DNA of 64,000 bases from Hyperoodon ampullatus. Taxonomy: Eukaryota > Chordata > Mammalia > Artiodactyla > Ziphiidae. The translations under genes and the position numbers were made by a program. Below the pieces are notes generated by a model. That model had not been told where the DNA came from. It searched no databases and saw only the letters and a list, made by a program, of their open reading frames with translations. The stretch spans positions 310,001 to 374,000 of the forward strand of contig OX457072.1 in NCBI GenBank assembly GCA_949752795.1, in the 5' to 3' direction. Positions 36,376 through 49,079 of this stretch are shown piece after piece; the stretch's first letter is position 1, and each line of letters begins with the position of its first letter.

Positions 36376-37960
36376 GGTACGCGGGCCTCTCACTGCTGTG
36401 GCCTCTCTTGTTGCGGAGCACAGGCTCCAGACGCACAGGCTCAGCGGCCATGGCTCATGGGCCCAGCCGCTCCACGGCATGTGGGATCTTCCCGGACCGG
36501 GGCACGAGCCCGTGTCCCCTGCATCGGCAGGCGGACTCTCAACCACTGCGCCACCAGGGAAGCCCCGAGTTTCTGTTTCTTTAAGCATGTTAAGATGTGT
36601 TCTGTGGGCCAGACTGTGGTTTGTCTTGGTGAATGTTCCATGTGGGCTTGAAAAGAATGTGTCCTCTGCAGTTGTTAGATGAAGTAGTCTATAGATACCA
36701 CTTATGTCCAGTTGATTAACAGTGTTGTTGAGTTCAACTATGACCTTGCTGATTTTCTACCAGCTGGATCTGTCCATTTCTGAGAGAGAGGTGGTAAAGG
36801 GTCCAGCTGTGATAGTGGATTCATCTGTTTCTCTCTGCAGTTCTGTTTTATCCCATGGAGTTTGATGCTCTGTTGTTAGGCACATACACATTAAGGGTTG
36901 TTACGTCTTCTTGGAGAATTGACCCCTTTATCATTGTGAAATGTTCTTTGTCTGTAATAACTTTCCTTTGAAGTCTGCTCCGTCCGGAATTAAAGTCGCT
37001 TCTCCTGCTCTCTTTATATACGTGTTAGCATGTTGTTTTCAGTATTGTGGTAGCATGATACTATTACTGTGTTATTATGTCAGCATGGAATATTTTTCTT
37101 CATCCATTTACTTTTAATCCACTTTATATTTAAAGTGGTTCTTTTTCTGTCTTTTGTGGCTTAATGGAGTATTTTATATGATAACATTTTCTCTCCTGTT
37201 TTTAGCACATCGGTTATGCTTATATTTTTACTTTTTTTAGTGGTTGCCCTAGAGTTTGCAGTATACATTTACAACAAATCCAAGTCCACTTTTAAATAAC
37301 ACGGATCAGTTCTGGGTAGTGTGAGTACCTTATAAGAACAAGACAATCCTGATTCCATCCCCCACCCCATCCCTTGTATCGCTGCTGTCATTCATTTCAC
37401 TTATGTGTAAACACACATAGGCATGTGTGTGTATGTATCCGTAAGAAATATACATAAGCATACATAATCGAATACGTTGTTGCTATTATTATTTCAAACA
37501 AACTGTTATCTATTAGATCAATTAAGAATTAATATAAAAGTCTTTATTTTTACCTTCACTTATTCCTTCCTCAGTCCTCTTCCTTCATGTAGATCCGAAT
37601 TTCTGATCTATATCATTCTCCTTCCCTCTAAAGAACTTCTTGTATCATTTCTTGCCAGGCAGGTCTACTGGCAACAGATTGCCCCAATTTTTGTTTGAGA
37701 AAGTCTTTATTTCTCCTTCACTTTTGAAGGATAATTTCACAGGGTACAGAACTCTAGGTTGGTGGGGCTTTTTTCTCTCAACACTTTCAATCTTTCACTC
37801 CACTCCCTTCTTGTTTGCATGGTTTCTTAGAAGTCAGGTATAATTCTTACCTTTTTTCCTCTATAGAGAAGGTGGTTTTTTCCTCTGGCTTCTTTCGGGT
37901 TTTTTGTTTATTGTTCAGTTTTTGGCATTTATTCCTGCTCGGTGTTCTCTAAACTTCCCG
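36269..37960 (-). mobile_element. Old L1 segment, antisense, split by a SINE
   Basis: Typical antisense L1 text: cttggagaattgaccccttt, then agtggttgccctagagtttg, then gccaggcaggtctactggca. It is interrupted at 36336-36566 by a CHR-2 and overlaps in content with the L1 at 15.8-17.2 kb. Confidence 0.75.
36336..36566 (-). mobile_element. CHR-2 SINE with a 38-T (antisense A) tail
   Basis: The pure T-run at 36336-36373 is followed by gcggtacgcgggcctctcac and the full body to ccaccagggaagcccc. Target duplication AGTTTCTGTTTCTTT at 36324-36338 (merging into the T-run) and 36568-36582. Confidence 0.97.
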
Positions 37961-38311
37961 GATCTGTGATTTGGTGTCTGACGTTAATTTGAGTGAGTAC
38001 TTCAACTGAACGTGGAAATGGAGGTTATGACGGGAGACCCTGGAGGGGTGTCACACAAGCAGATGGAGTGTGGGACTGGGGTTTGGGAGGGGTGGTGATG
38101 ACATAACGACTCAGAGTCTGTACTGCAAGTTAGCGTCTCAGGCCCCTAGTGTCAGCCCCGCACGTCCAGAGCAAAAACCCTGTCATCCAGCAGAATCGTG
38201 CATTGACTAACATTTTCAAGCTATTCAAGGACATGAAAGAAAGGCCGGGGCAACTCCCTGAGTTGTCAGTTGACATTGCAAGTAACCTCATACATTAAAA
38301 GACTGGGTTAG

Positions 38312-38523
38312 GGCTTCCCTGGTGGCGCAGTGGTTGAGAGCCCGCCTGCCGATGCAGGGGACACGGGTTTGTGCCCCGGTCCGGGAAGATCCCACGTGCC
38401 GCGGAGCGGCTGGGCCCGTGAGCCATGGCTGCTGAGCCTGCGCGTCCGGAGCCTGTGCTCCACAACGGGAGAGGCCACAGCAGTGAGAGGCCCGCGTACC
38501 ACAAAAAAAAAAAAAAAAAAAGG
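38312..38523 (+). mobile_element. CHR-2 SINE
   Basis: The head ggcttccctggtggcgcagt is at 38312 and the A-tail reaches about 38521. Target duplication CTGGGTTAG at 38303-38311 and 38524-38532. Confidence 0.96.
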
Positions 38524-38532
38524 CTGGGTTAG

Positions 38533-40465
38533 GTCAAAACCTGTGATACTATGAAATAATCCAGGCACTGTTTATTTTATTCTTGGCCATGTTCATTTAG
38601 CCACATCTAGCAAAGGTGGAGTAGAGAAAGAGTTGTGGGTGCCAGACCCCCAGATTCTTTATGCCACCAGGCAGTGTGGTCTGAGGCAAGCTAAGGATCC
38701 TCTGAGCCCCACACAAGTGTCTGTGAGATTAAATGATGGAAGGAATCACCACAGCCCCTTCGAGCACTAACTAAAAGTCTGGGCGTTTTTAGCTGTGTAA
38801 AGAATTAGAATAGTGAACATTTGTTTATCAGATGATTGCTTCCTCTTGGAAAGCAGTCAGTAAGGAATTATTTACATTTACTTAAGAATTTAGAATATCT
38901 GATAAGGCATTAATTTATCTCAGATTTAATGATACATTTGCACGACAAAAACTTAAGTACTCATAGTGTGTATGTGTGCTTAAGAAATTGCTCAAAGTAC
39001 TCTAGCTCTGCTTTTGAAAGTTTTCTCTGCCTCCTATATGTTATAGAGCTAAATTCAAGATCATTCGGAAAATTGGCCTCATGCACTAATAGATCCTGTG
39101 GTCCTGCCCTCCCCATCTCTGCTCAGTGGTCCCTGCACACACATCTCTGCACATACTATTCAGTAAACAACTGAGAGAACCAAGCTCAGCTGGTTCATTC
39201 ACAGAGCGTTTGGAAAGGGCTGTCTGAGCAGCCGTGACACACTGGCTGAAGGGGGTGAGAGGCAGTGTTGGTGTTTTCGTTAGTTCTTTTCATAGCACTG
39301 AACCAGCTGTAGCTGGTTAACTCAAGCCTGGGCTCCTATTAGTGTACAGGTCTCTTACGCAGGATAAAGGGCTTCTGATGGAAACAGATTTTGTTACTCA
39401 TGATACCACCGACTGTGTTTACATGAACTCACCCAGTCTGTCATGAGATGTGATTTAAAAGGGTTCCGTTAAAACACAGGAACTCCCGGAGTGCTCTTCA
39501 AATCACCCTTGAAAACAAAAATATAGATAGCTTTCCTTATTGAACCAGCCACCCTTCACAGGTCCTGCTTCCCTTGGATGACGCTTTTGAAGAGAGCTAG
39601 GATGTTTTCCTATCAGTGTTATAAAAATTGGGTGGAGAAAGTTGTTTTTCCTCTGCCCACAGCAAGGAATCATCGTCTTATAGGGGGCAGAGAATAATTT
39701 ACCCAAGCATTTCTGGATAAGTTAAATAGAAGTGTTTGTATTGCTGTAGGTTTTCAAGGGGTGAACTCTAATGGAAGGCAAGATCTGACTTTTTAGACGT
39801 CGTTAACAGCTGGATGGAAGTAAACGTGTGTGCGTATATTCATTTCTATCTAGAGGAGTGGAAATGGGAAAGAAAAAACATTTGAATGGAGAGTTGTTTA
39901 CTGGATTCTTGTGTGCCTTGTTTTGGGGATTAAAGGATAAACCGATTTAGCCAGTGTTCTGAAGTAGCCAAGAATCTGTGAGGCTCAGCTACTTCCTGGA
40001 TCAGTCTCACCAGAAATTAGAAAATATAGTCTTCTTTTAAACCTGATTTATTGGCAGAAGTGAGCTGAGGCATTTGAAATGATGAAGTCGTGAAAACACA
40101 AGGGCTGAGATTCTTCCTGTAACAGTTGCAGCAGCTGCTTGAGGAGACGCAGCCACTCTCACAGGACCCAGAATTGTCCTTGATTCCTCCTGATGCTTTC
40201 TTTTTCCCCAGAACAGGGTCTGACAGTCTCAGAGATTCAGTAGTTCCGTTTTTAGGGTGGTGCTAGGGGCTGGACTGTCATCCACCTCACAGGGTTGTTT
40301 AGGGGGTTAAATGAAGTAGCAGAGGTGAGGTGCCCGGCTCACGGTGGCACTTCGTTTTGTTCTCATCTTGACAGAGCGGGGCTGGCAAGTGCGGTGTTGT
40401 AGGCTGTCCCGGTCCCTCACCTCAGCCTTTGTGCTGTGAAAGCAGCTCTGGGCAGGAACGCCGGA
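38533..40465. other. Intron, mostly featureless
   Basis: A faint MIR-like trace at about 38690-38770 (ctaaggatcctctgagcccc ... gtgagattaaatgatgga). Otherwise nothing I recognise. Confidence 0.5.
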
Positions 40466-40558
40466 ACAGATGGGCTGGTCCCAATGAAACTTTATTTACA
40501 AAGACAGGTGGCAGGAAGAATTTGGCCCACAGGCCGTAGTTTGCCAACCCATGATCTA
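40466..40558 (+). mobile_element. End of an old hAT-like (MER-class) element
   Basis: Contains caatgaaactttatttacaa and tttggcccacaggccgtagt followed by ttgccaaccc. These are the well-known 3' end of a mammalian non-autonomous DNA transposon. I do not give a subfamily name because I am not sure of it. Confidence 0.7.
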
Positions 40559-41040
40559 TACAAAGAGGCGAATTTCTTTATGTCTCATATTTCCTTTGGA
40601 GGATAAAAGAGAATTTTCAGCCAGTGTTTACTATAGTTGTAACTTCCCACGGTGCTCATCAAAATAACACGTGAAGGTGTAAGTATATGCTTACGTATTT
40701 TTGAACTACATACAAAAAGAATGTGTAAAGTTAAAGTGCTTAATGTATTAATATATTAATTTTCAGATAAAATAGCTCCTGTCACATGTGGTGAAATGAT
40801 GTGACTGTAGAAATGTCGGGATTCCTCTGTGTACTTGGCCTTCAGACGTTGAATTACAAAATGATAGAGGCAGCATAGCAAACTTAGGAGCCAAAGTAAG
40901 GTAAAAAAAACCCTTTATACCAGGATTTATGATTTGCGAGTGGGAGAATGAACAAGGGAAAATAGAAAGCCCAAGGAAAAATGTAAATCAGAGTATGGGT
41001 GGAAGCAGGGCTAATGCAGATTCTGAGAGAAGCAGTGGGG

Positions 41041-41600
41041 AGTGGGAAGGAGCCCAGGGTTTGTGCTTCCTGCGCCATCCCTGGCGCCCCGCGGTCTGCC
41101 GACCGGGGCAGGCGGAGGGCATCGCGGCTTCACTTGCCCTGTGGCGCGCGTGCGGTGCTTCTCGAGCTTCCGCGTCCGCCGGGCCGGGCCGCGGACTCAC
41201 CTGGCCCACGGGTGGTCCGCGCCCTCCGGGGCAGCGGGACGGGAGGACACGCGGCCGCGTGCCGGGTGCGGGGCGGCGGCAGGTCGCAGAGAAGAGGCGC
41301 CCTCTCCTGCGCCTCGTTCTCGTCCCGGCGCTGTGGCCCTGCGCCTGGCCAAACGCTCGAGGCTGAGCCGGCACCACTGGCCCGCCCTTCCGGGGATGGA
41401 GACCAGCCCACCGGGTGTGCCCCGTGGGCTCAAAGGCAGGAGAGCAGAGGTCACCGCGCGGGAAGTCACCTTCCGCCCTCAGGGGTCGGCAGGGGTCGGA
41501 GCAAGCCTGGAGCCGACCTGGCGTCCCGAGGGGAGGGCCCGAGGCAGGGGAGGTGGGCCCGCCTGGCAGCCTCTGCGTGACCCCAGGCCTTGAAACAGTG
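41041..41600. promoter_or_regulatory. Intronic CpG island
   Basis: A sharply bounded GC-rich block in AT-rich intron. A hand count gives about 60 CpG dinucleotides between 41041 and 41580, near the number expected from base composition, so CpG is not depleted here as it is around it. On the minus strand a consensus 5' splice site (CAG|GTGAGT) occurs, with its GT at 41200-41199. This would suit the first exon of an antisense transcript. GC-rich open frames on both strands (up to 193 codons) look like by-products of composition. Promoter activity is inferred, not shown. Confidence 0.65.
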
Positions 41601-43817
41601 GGGACAGTGGGGACAGCAAAGGCCGCGGCCCTTGGCCTCAGGCTTTGAACTTACTCATTACAGTAGATTTGAAGGAAAGTCTTTCCTGGGGTCATACAAA
41701 CATTCTTGAAAATAAGAATTTAGGCTTTTGTCTACAATTACATGGGTCTTACCTCCTCATAATTCTATATTTCATGTGCTAGTAAATGGATTTTTAAAAC
41801 CACACAAATAGTACTGCATATTTTTAAACCAGAAAGTAGCACAGAAAAGCACTGGATTTAGGAATCGTCACAATAGATACAGCAGGGCAAACGGTGAAGG
41901 AGTACCTTTGTATCTCAGAAACAGGTTCAGATTTATTTGTTCCGATCATATGAGAAAGGAATGAAGGGCCGATGAAGAATTCTTACTTGAGTTTTCAGGG
42001 TTCGCAGCTCCTCAGACATTCAGAGAACCAACATGTGGTTTTCATTTATAATCGTACTTTATTTTCTGGAAGGCCAGTGAAATACAGCTCCTTGATTTAT
42101 ATGAAATTTACTCCGTGACAAGCTAAGTCTTTCTAGTGAGACCAGAATCCAGGATTCAGCCGTTACCTCGGGCTGATCTGAGAGAACTGAAGAGCCACAT
42201 GTTTTGTTGCTTTAGATTAGTTAAGTGATGATAACCATGAGCATTTATAATATTATTTTTAAATTGGCCTTGTGAGGTTTTAAGACACAGAACTGAATGT
42301 ACTGCCAGATATTTTTGCAGGAGTCACAGATGTGAGAGAGAATTCTGCACACACAGCCCCCTCCCCAACACCCAAACAGAACATATTTTGCGTTAAACCC
42401 TTTGGAATGGACTATTTTTAGAAAAATGTCAGGGGGGTTAGGAAATGTTTTTTCACAACTTTTTTCATTACATCCCATTAAAAAAGAAAAATTTACATTT
42501 TAATTTAATTGTGAGATGTCCTGTACTGTGATTGATTCTACTGATAGTGAAATGCCAAGTTGAACTACCATCCCATCTTTGTCAAACAAACAGCAGAGTT
42601 TTACCTACTCTGAAATTTGAGAGATAACACATGGTACCCAGGCGTGGGCCAGGCTTGGCAGGACTGCACCACAAGCAGTGTTGCTCAACATTGCACTCTG
42701 CACTGCTTGTGCTCACAGCCCATCTTGTGCATGAAATAATGTGACCATGGAAGTGACAGCCTGGTCCATTAATATATTTGTGTAATTTTAACGGATAAAA
42801 GCAACATGGTGACATCTATAGAAAATTTCAAAATTTGCACTAATAGAAAAATTATTCACTGTATAATCATTTTGTATATTATCTTCTAGTCTTTTTTTAT
42901 AATACGTCTTTCAAGCCGAAATTCTGAAACATTTTGTTCTTAGCCCAAAGAATGTCAGCACACTGTAATCATTTTTACTGCCTCTGTGCAACATTTCAAT
43001 TTGACTGTGTACACAAGGGAGAAAAAAGGAAACTTGTTTGAGAACCTACAGTATGCCAAGTGCTTGTGTTTTTGTTTGCTTGTTTGGGGGCTATTTAAGC
43101 ACATAAAATATCCATGCAGTACCTGCCAATGGCACTCTGCACAGCAGTGATGGAAAAGGCCAGCACCTGGGAGAGGTGGGTGTGAGTTTTCCCATTGCTC
43201 AGAGGAGACCGCTAACAGGGCAGGAGGCCGGAGACTTGTCTCGGGCAGAGCTAGAACTCAAAACCGAGTCTGTGTGCCTCTGAGCAATTTGCTGTTCTAA
43301 ATGTAGCAGCCAAGGTATTTCACGTTCTGTAGCTACCACTGGTTATAGCATAAGCATGGTTACTCTCACTCACTCTGGTGCAACCTGCACTGGCACTGGC
43401 AATAAAAAAACTACAGGTAATATTTTTATTTGAAGTGTGAGCAGTTACTGTCAGCTGTCGAAACAGGTGGCTATAATCTGGTATTTGGAAAATTAACGTT
43501 GATAACACTGTTTCTTGATGTCTAGAACATTTTTAAACAAAAAGCCAGTCATGTATGTAGTCATAAAATTGCGTAAACTCTTTGAAGAAGAAAGAAAGTA
43601 AAAGTCCCTGAGCATTTCATGTCACCTCTTGCAGCTTCTGGCCGTGTGGGTGGCAGTGCTTTTCTTAGGAAAGGGACAATAACGGGGCTAACAGCACCAT
43701 GAAAACAAGGACAACACTACTACCTGTTGCTGGACCTCCGTGCCATGCTACCAGATGTGTATGAGATGATTTGAAAGATGGGGTTTTTTTTTCCTTTTTA
43801 AGACTAGACAGGGACAT

Positions 43818-43854
<37 letters not shown>

Positions 43855-44340
43855 GGTATAAAGATGTGGGAAAGTAGATTTCAAAATGAAGGAAAAAGAG
43901 AGAGAAGAAACATCCCTTCTAGTCAGAGATCACTGTGTAGAACTATTTGTATATTAGGACTAAAATGTTACCACTTAGAGCAAACCCAGAAGAGAGAAAA
44001 CATAGGCCTTGGCTTGAGTGTGTGTGTCCTGTCTTGCCTCCAACGTGTGGATGCGTCTCCCTGACCTTCCTGGGCTGTGTGAGTTAGAGGAGGATGTGGC
44101 TGGGAGGCCCGTGCTGTCCTGGGTGAACAAGCACCGTCCCTGACGGGGGTAGGAAGGTGCTGCTGAGACAGATACTCGGCTTCAGGTCTCACTGCTTCTC
44201 GTGTCCTGTTGGTCAGGGTTTATGGTGGAAGTAATGGTCATTTTCCTTATTGTACAGCAGAGCCCACAGGTGTATTTGGGGAGTGAACGCTGTATTATGT
44301 TCAGTAGAGTTTTTCACATTGTGTTATCTCTGGTAGGTTT
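41601..44340. other. Intron, mostly featureless
   Basis: A (CAAAA)n run lies at 43822-43853. A possible minus-strand MIR trace lies at about 43130-43260 (tcagaggagaccgctaacag ... gcagagctagaactcaaa). No gene seen. Confidence 0.5.
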
Positions 44341-44349
44341 TTTGTTTTT

Positions 44350-45060
44350 TTTTTAATTAGAATTTTTGCTGAGATCCTTGGAGAGTCACATGGAGTTATA
44401 AGAAGTGATGCAGTGTAGGTTCGTGTATGCTCCACACGATTCCATCGCCACAAAATCCCTTCTGTTGCCCTTTCATAATCACACCCCCTTCCCTCTGTTC
44501 CACCTCCCTCCCGCCCCACCCCAGTGCCTGGCAGCCCCCCATCTGTTCTCCCTTTCTATCATGTTCTCCTTTCAAGAATATTATGTAAGTATTGTATAGA
44601 TGTACAGTGTGTAATCTTTGAGGATTGGCCTTTTTCACGCAGCATGATTCCCTGGGGGTTCGCCTGAGTTGTCTCTGAGTCAGTGGTGTCCGTCCCTTTC
44701 TGTTGCTGAGTGTGCTTCTGGCTCTGGACGCCCCGCAGTTTGACCTAGCGTCTCACTGTTGGAGGACTTCAGGGCTGTTATGAATAAAGCATCTGTGAGC
44801 GTCCATGTGTACAGGCTTTTGTGTGAACCTGTTTTCGTTTCTCTGGGACAAACGCCCCGGAGTGCAGTTTCTGGGTGGTAGGGCAGTTACAAGTGCAGTT
44901 TGATGAGAAGCTCTCACACTGTTCCAGGGCGGCTGCAGCATCTGCCTTCCTGCCAGCAATGTGTGAGGGACCCAGTTTCTGAGCAGTGTCACCAGTGCTT
45001 GGCGCTGTCACTGTGTTTTATTCAGCCGTTTTGATTGGTGCTTCTGTGTTGAATTTTAAA
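44350..45060 (-). mobile_element. Old L1 ORF2 3'-type segment, antisense
   Basis: Diverged but ordered landmarks: ttgaggattggcctttttca, then ggcttttgtgtgaacctgtt, then tctctgggacaaacgcc, then gtgtgagggacccagtttct. The order matches that of the better-preserved copy at 33.2-33.7 kb. Confidence 0.75.
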
Positions 45061-46299
45061 CCAAGGGTTTTGGATTTTTAATACCTTTTACTTTCCCCGT
45101 GTTGGGACATATCTCATGAACTACTTTAACAAGTCTGAGTTTATCTTTCTGTGGGTCCCACTGGACTATAAAGCATCAATATAAGAAATTGTTTCATTCA
45201 GGTCTGCATCCCTCACATAGAAAGCAGGGCCAGGCTCAAGTGTGGCTGACGGGAGAGGAGAGGAGACAGAGAGAGAGCTGTCCACTGCCTGCATTCACCA
45301 GCACTATCAGCTGATATTCACTAAGCACGTTCAAAGTACACAGCAATACCATGGCTTGAAAAAAAGCATAGTGAACTTAAGTTAGAGATGATCTCAGCTA
45401 GATTCTCAGCTAGATCCTAGATGCAGAAAACAAAGAGAAGAAACTTTTCCACGTACAAAAGTGAGAGAGAAAACTCTTCATGTTCTGAGTCCCTGTGACC
45501 CTCCAAGGGAAAACCTCTACTCCTTACCTACCTGAAGTCAGCAGAGGTGTTCACTGCAGGCACTGTTTCTCTCTGAGCGTCATGCTGCCTGCCTGGCGCA
45601 GGAGAGCATGCCCTCACCTGCCCGGGACCTGTGCTGGCACTGCCAGCTGGATCCTGGTCCTGCAGCGTTGGCCGCTTCGTCTTTCACGAGGTATTATTTG
45701 TCGACAGGATTGCAGCCTCTGGTTTCTGCTTTGCAGTTTGTTAGCCACAGAAATGAAATAATGGAGCATTCAACAGCTAGAGGAAAGTTGGCACCATCCG
45801 TGGGGATAACTAGCAAGTTTCTAGTGAATCTCTTATGTTTCTGGCTGTAAAACTTAAACACCTCGCCCCAGGAAGCATATCTATCACCAGGTAACACTTT
45901 ACTTGACAAAGTTTGCTCCATCATCAGTTAAAAAGAGCTGCGGAAGAACTCTAAGCAAGCATCAAATATTTAAAAACCAGATTACCCTAAGAAGAGGCTA
46001 TTTGAGCGAAAATGCCTCTGACCCCTGGGAGGGAGTTAGGAGGCCTGCATGCAGACCCACGTCCCAGGGGGTGAAGATTGGGCAGACACACTCGTTGGCT
46101 TTCTGTGCGGCCGTGGGCAAGGTAGCCCGTCCACAAAGGGAGCTATTTCCCTGTGCGCATGGAAATTGAGTCAGGAAAGCTTTCTAAGCAATTCGTGAAT
46201 GCTGTACTGAGAAATGAGGTTAAATCTAAAACTGTAGCAATTTAGAAACATGTACTGTAACGAAAGAGTAAAATAGTCATGCTAGTCAAGAAAAATATT
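45061..46299. other. Intron without recognised features
   Basis: No repeat family, exon or RNA gene that I can support. Confidence 0.6.
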
Positions 46300-46375
46300 A
46301 TCCCATTATGCTGTGTGCTTTAAACTTACACAGTGCTGTATGTCAGTTGTATCTCAATAAAACTGGAACAAATAA
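46300..46375 (+). mobile_element. L1 3'-terminal fragment
   Basis: The stretch cagtgctgtatgtcagttgt followed by atctcaataaaactgg is the usual end of older L1 3' UTRs. Confidence 0.6.
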
Positions 46376-46554
46376 AGTAAAGCTAAATAAAACGGAAAAC
46401 TGTTACTCCTTCCCACCTGGCGTAGTGCTGATCACCAAGTCTCTGCTGGAGGCTTCAGCTTTAGGATGACACGACAGTTACCATTGTCCACATAGACTGA
46501 AGTAATGTCTGCCACAGATATATACTACTTTTCGAAAGTATGTAGATGTGATTT

Positions 46555-47080
46555 TTTTTTTAATTAACTAAAGTTCTTACTTTACTCACATTTCCTTAGA
46601 TTTTTCCTTAATGTTTTTATTCTACCTCTGGACCCCATCCAGGGACCACATCACATTTAGTGGTCATGTCTCTTTAGCCTCCTCTGGGCTGTGATAGTTT
46701 CTCAGACTTTCCCAGTTTTTGATGCCTTGACAGTTTTGAGGGGCACTGGTCAGGTATTTTGTAGAATCCCCTGAATTGGAGTTTATCTGATTACTCAGGA
46801 TTAGACTGGGGTTTGTGGGTTCAGGGGAGGATGCATGCATTTTCGTCACACCGTATCAGGGTGCCTGCCATCCGCATGACCTGTCACTGTTGGCCTTGAT
46901 TGCTGGCTGAGGTGGTCTCACTGGGAGGTTACACGTCTCCCCTGCTCACCCTGAAGTCCTTGGAAGGAAGTCAGTCTGTACAGCCGCCCCCTAAGGCGCG
47001 AGTTCTGACACCCTCCGTGCCAGGGGAGTAATGATTCAGAGTTCCTCTGCAGAGCAGATTTCTCTTCTCCCTCACTTATT
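46555..47080 (-). mobile_element. Old L1 3'-region-like repeat, second copy
   Basis: Same order as 34240-34950: accccatccagggaccacat, then gtggtcatgtctctttagcc, then caggtattttgtagaatccc, then tgctggctgaggtggtctca. Same orientation as that copy. Confidence 0.6.
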
Positions 47081-49079
47081 TTTTCAATTATTTAGATCAG
47101 TATGGACTCATGAATTTTTATTTTATATTTGGCTTATAATCCAATACTGTTTTACTTACTTTGTTTGCTCAGATTGTTCCAGCTTTGGCCACTGAAGCTC
47201 TTTGCGCTGACTCCTTGTCTCTTTGATGTACTCCTGTCATTGTGGGTTTTCGGTTTGGCTTTGCTTTGTTTTCAGCATTTTCTTACTTCCTGACACTACA
47301 TGATGCTCCAGGCTCATCTTGTTTGTTTCCTGCCCCAGGCCTAGAATCAGCCATATCTCCAAGGAGTTCCTTTTGTTGGAGAATGGTTTTGAGCCACAAA
47401 ACACAGGAAGATTAAGAAAATACAAGTTCATTTTAAAGCATTACAGGGTTGCGACCAGCTTCAGTAGTCATGGCCAGATAGAGGCTTCAGAAAGAGGAGT
47501 GCTCAGTTCTGGAATGTTTGATGTGTAGCTCTGACCATGGGCAGGGATTGTCTGTAGCCCAAGGAAAAGGTCCTTCTCTCAAAATTGTACTCTACATAGA
47601 GCTTTCTTTAGCTTTTGTCCTCATTTCTGTCTCTCAGACAGTTTTCAGTATCACCCTCGACCTCTCTTTCCGTAGACAACACGTTTCTCACTTACTGCTG
47701 TCACAAGGGTTTCTGGAGGAGCCTTGGTGTCTCTGCTGCGGATCCCGGCAGCCCCCCTCCCTGGTCTGCTTTGCTGGGCCTCTTAGCTACGTGCCAGCGT
47801 CACCACGTCCTCGAACCATTTCAGGGTATTTCTGCACAATAAGGCTCCTCTGGATGGTTTACCGTTTGTTTTATGAGACTCTGGCGCCTAGATGCTATGG
47901 TTTCTATGATCTGTGACTATGGTATTAAAAGAATGTGCATTCTCAAATACTTTTTAAAATATTGTTTGGCTGGATAAAAACTAGGTATTTTAGCTACTGG
48001 TTGCCAAATAGTAGGAGCCTTTTTTTTTTTTAGCATCACAAATACTGTTTTTATGAAAATTTGGGATTCTTAGCTGAGATGTATTTAGTGGTGGTTGTCT
48101 AATGAAAATTGTACTAAGCAATAAATAGAAGGAAAGAAAAAATAATCCGGGTACACCCTTCCTTTGTTGTGTGTGTCACTCATTTTCTCAGGACGTGTTT
48201 CCATGTAGATATTCTATAGTTCTTGACACGTAAGTAATGTTTTCTTGTAGGTTTTCTCCTAAATCATCCCAGCAATTATATATTAAAAGGCCCAGGTCAA
48301 AAAAAATCACGGGGTCTCTGCTCTCAAGGGACTCCTAGTCTAGATACGTGAACTGGTACAGTCCTGATCTCACCTGTCTCTCAGAAACTTACAGTATTCT
48401 ACAACAGTGAACACAGGTTGTTTTGTTCATGCTTTTCTTTTTGCCTTTGTGGTGGTCATTCATTTATCCAGGGAAGAGTGTATACCACTCCCTTCCCCCA
48501 CGATCTACTTCTCGTTGGCATCTGCATAGTTGAAGGAGTTAGGCTCGGTGACAAAGGCATCTACTCCGCTTAACATAGACAGAAAGAGGTTTACCACAGG
48601 GTTCAGAAAGCTTATAGAAGCTTTGGCAAAAGTGAAGAAACAGACTCTGTGCTGGACCTTTAGGAAAGACTCTCAAAGCAATGCTGAAGACAGGCCACCG
48701 TGAGAGCCGCGGCCCCTCCCGCAGCTGCACGTCTGCGCTCCAGCTCTCCACCAACTCCGCAGCCACTCCTGGTGGTGCCTCTTTTCTGCCTTTTGACCCT
48801 TCAGAGCAATTGCCCAGACCCTGAGATCTTTGTTAATGTCATGCTTGGCAGCAGAAGTGGCAAAATCAGACCCCTCTGCTTTGACATCACTTCTGCCTTT
48901 GATTGACAGGTCCTAAGTTGCAGGAGGAACTCTAGCTGCAGGGAACCGGAGATGCATAGAGCTTTCTTCCAGCCTCTGGAGTCTAGGAAAGCCCAAAGAA
49001 GGGAATTGGAATCCTTCACATCTACCAAAAGAGTTGTAAAGAATCGAAAAGAGAGAAGTAAAAATGTGTGAAAGAAATA
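47081..49079. other. Intron without recognised features
   Basis: No exon or repeat family recognised. A short GC-rich patch near 48695-48780 gives overlapping chance frames. Confidence 0.55.

Noticed and set aside
40999..41593. Open frames of 183 and 193 codons on the + strand and others on the minus strand
   Set aside because: They lie wholly in the CpG island, where stop codons are rare on both strands. They overlap each other and match no protein I know.
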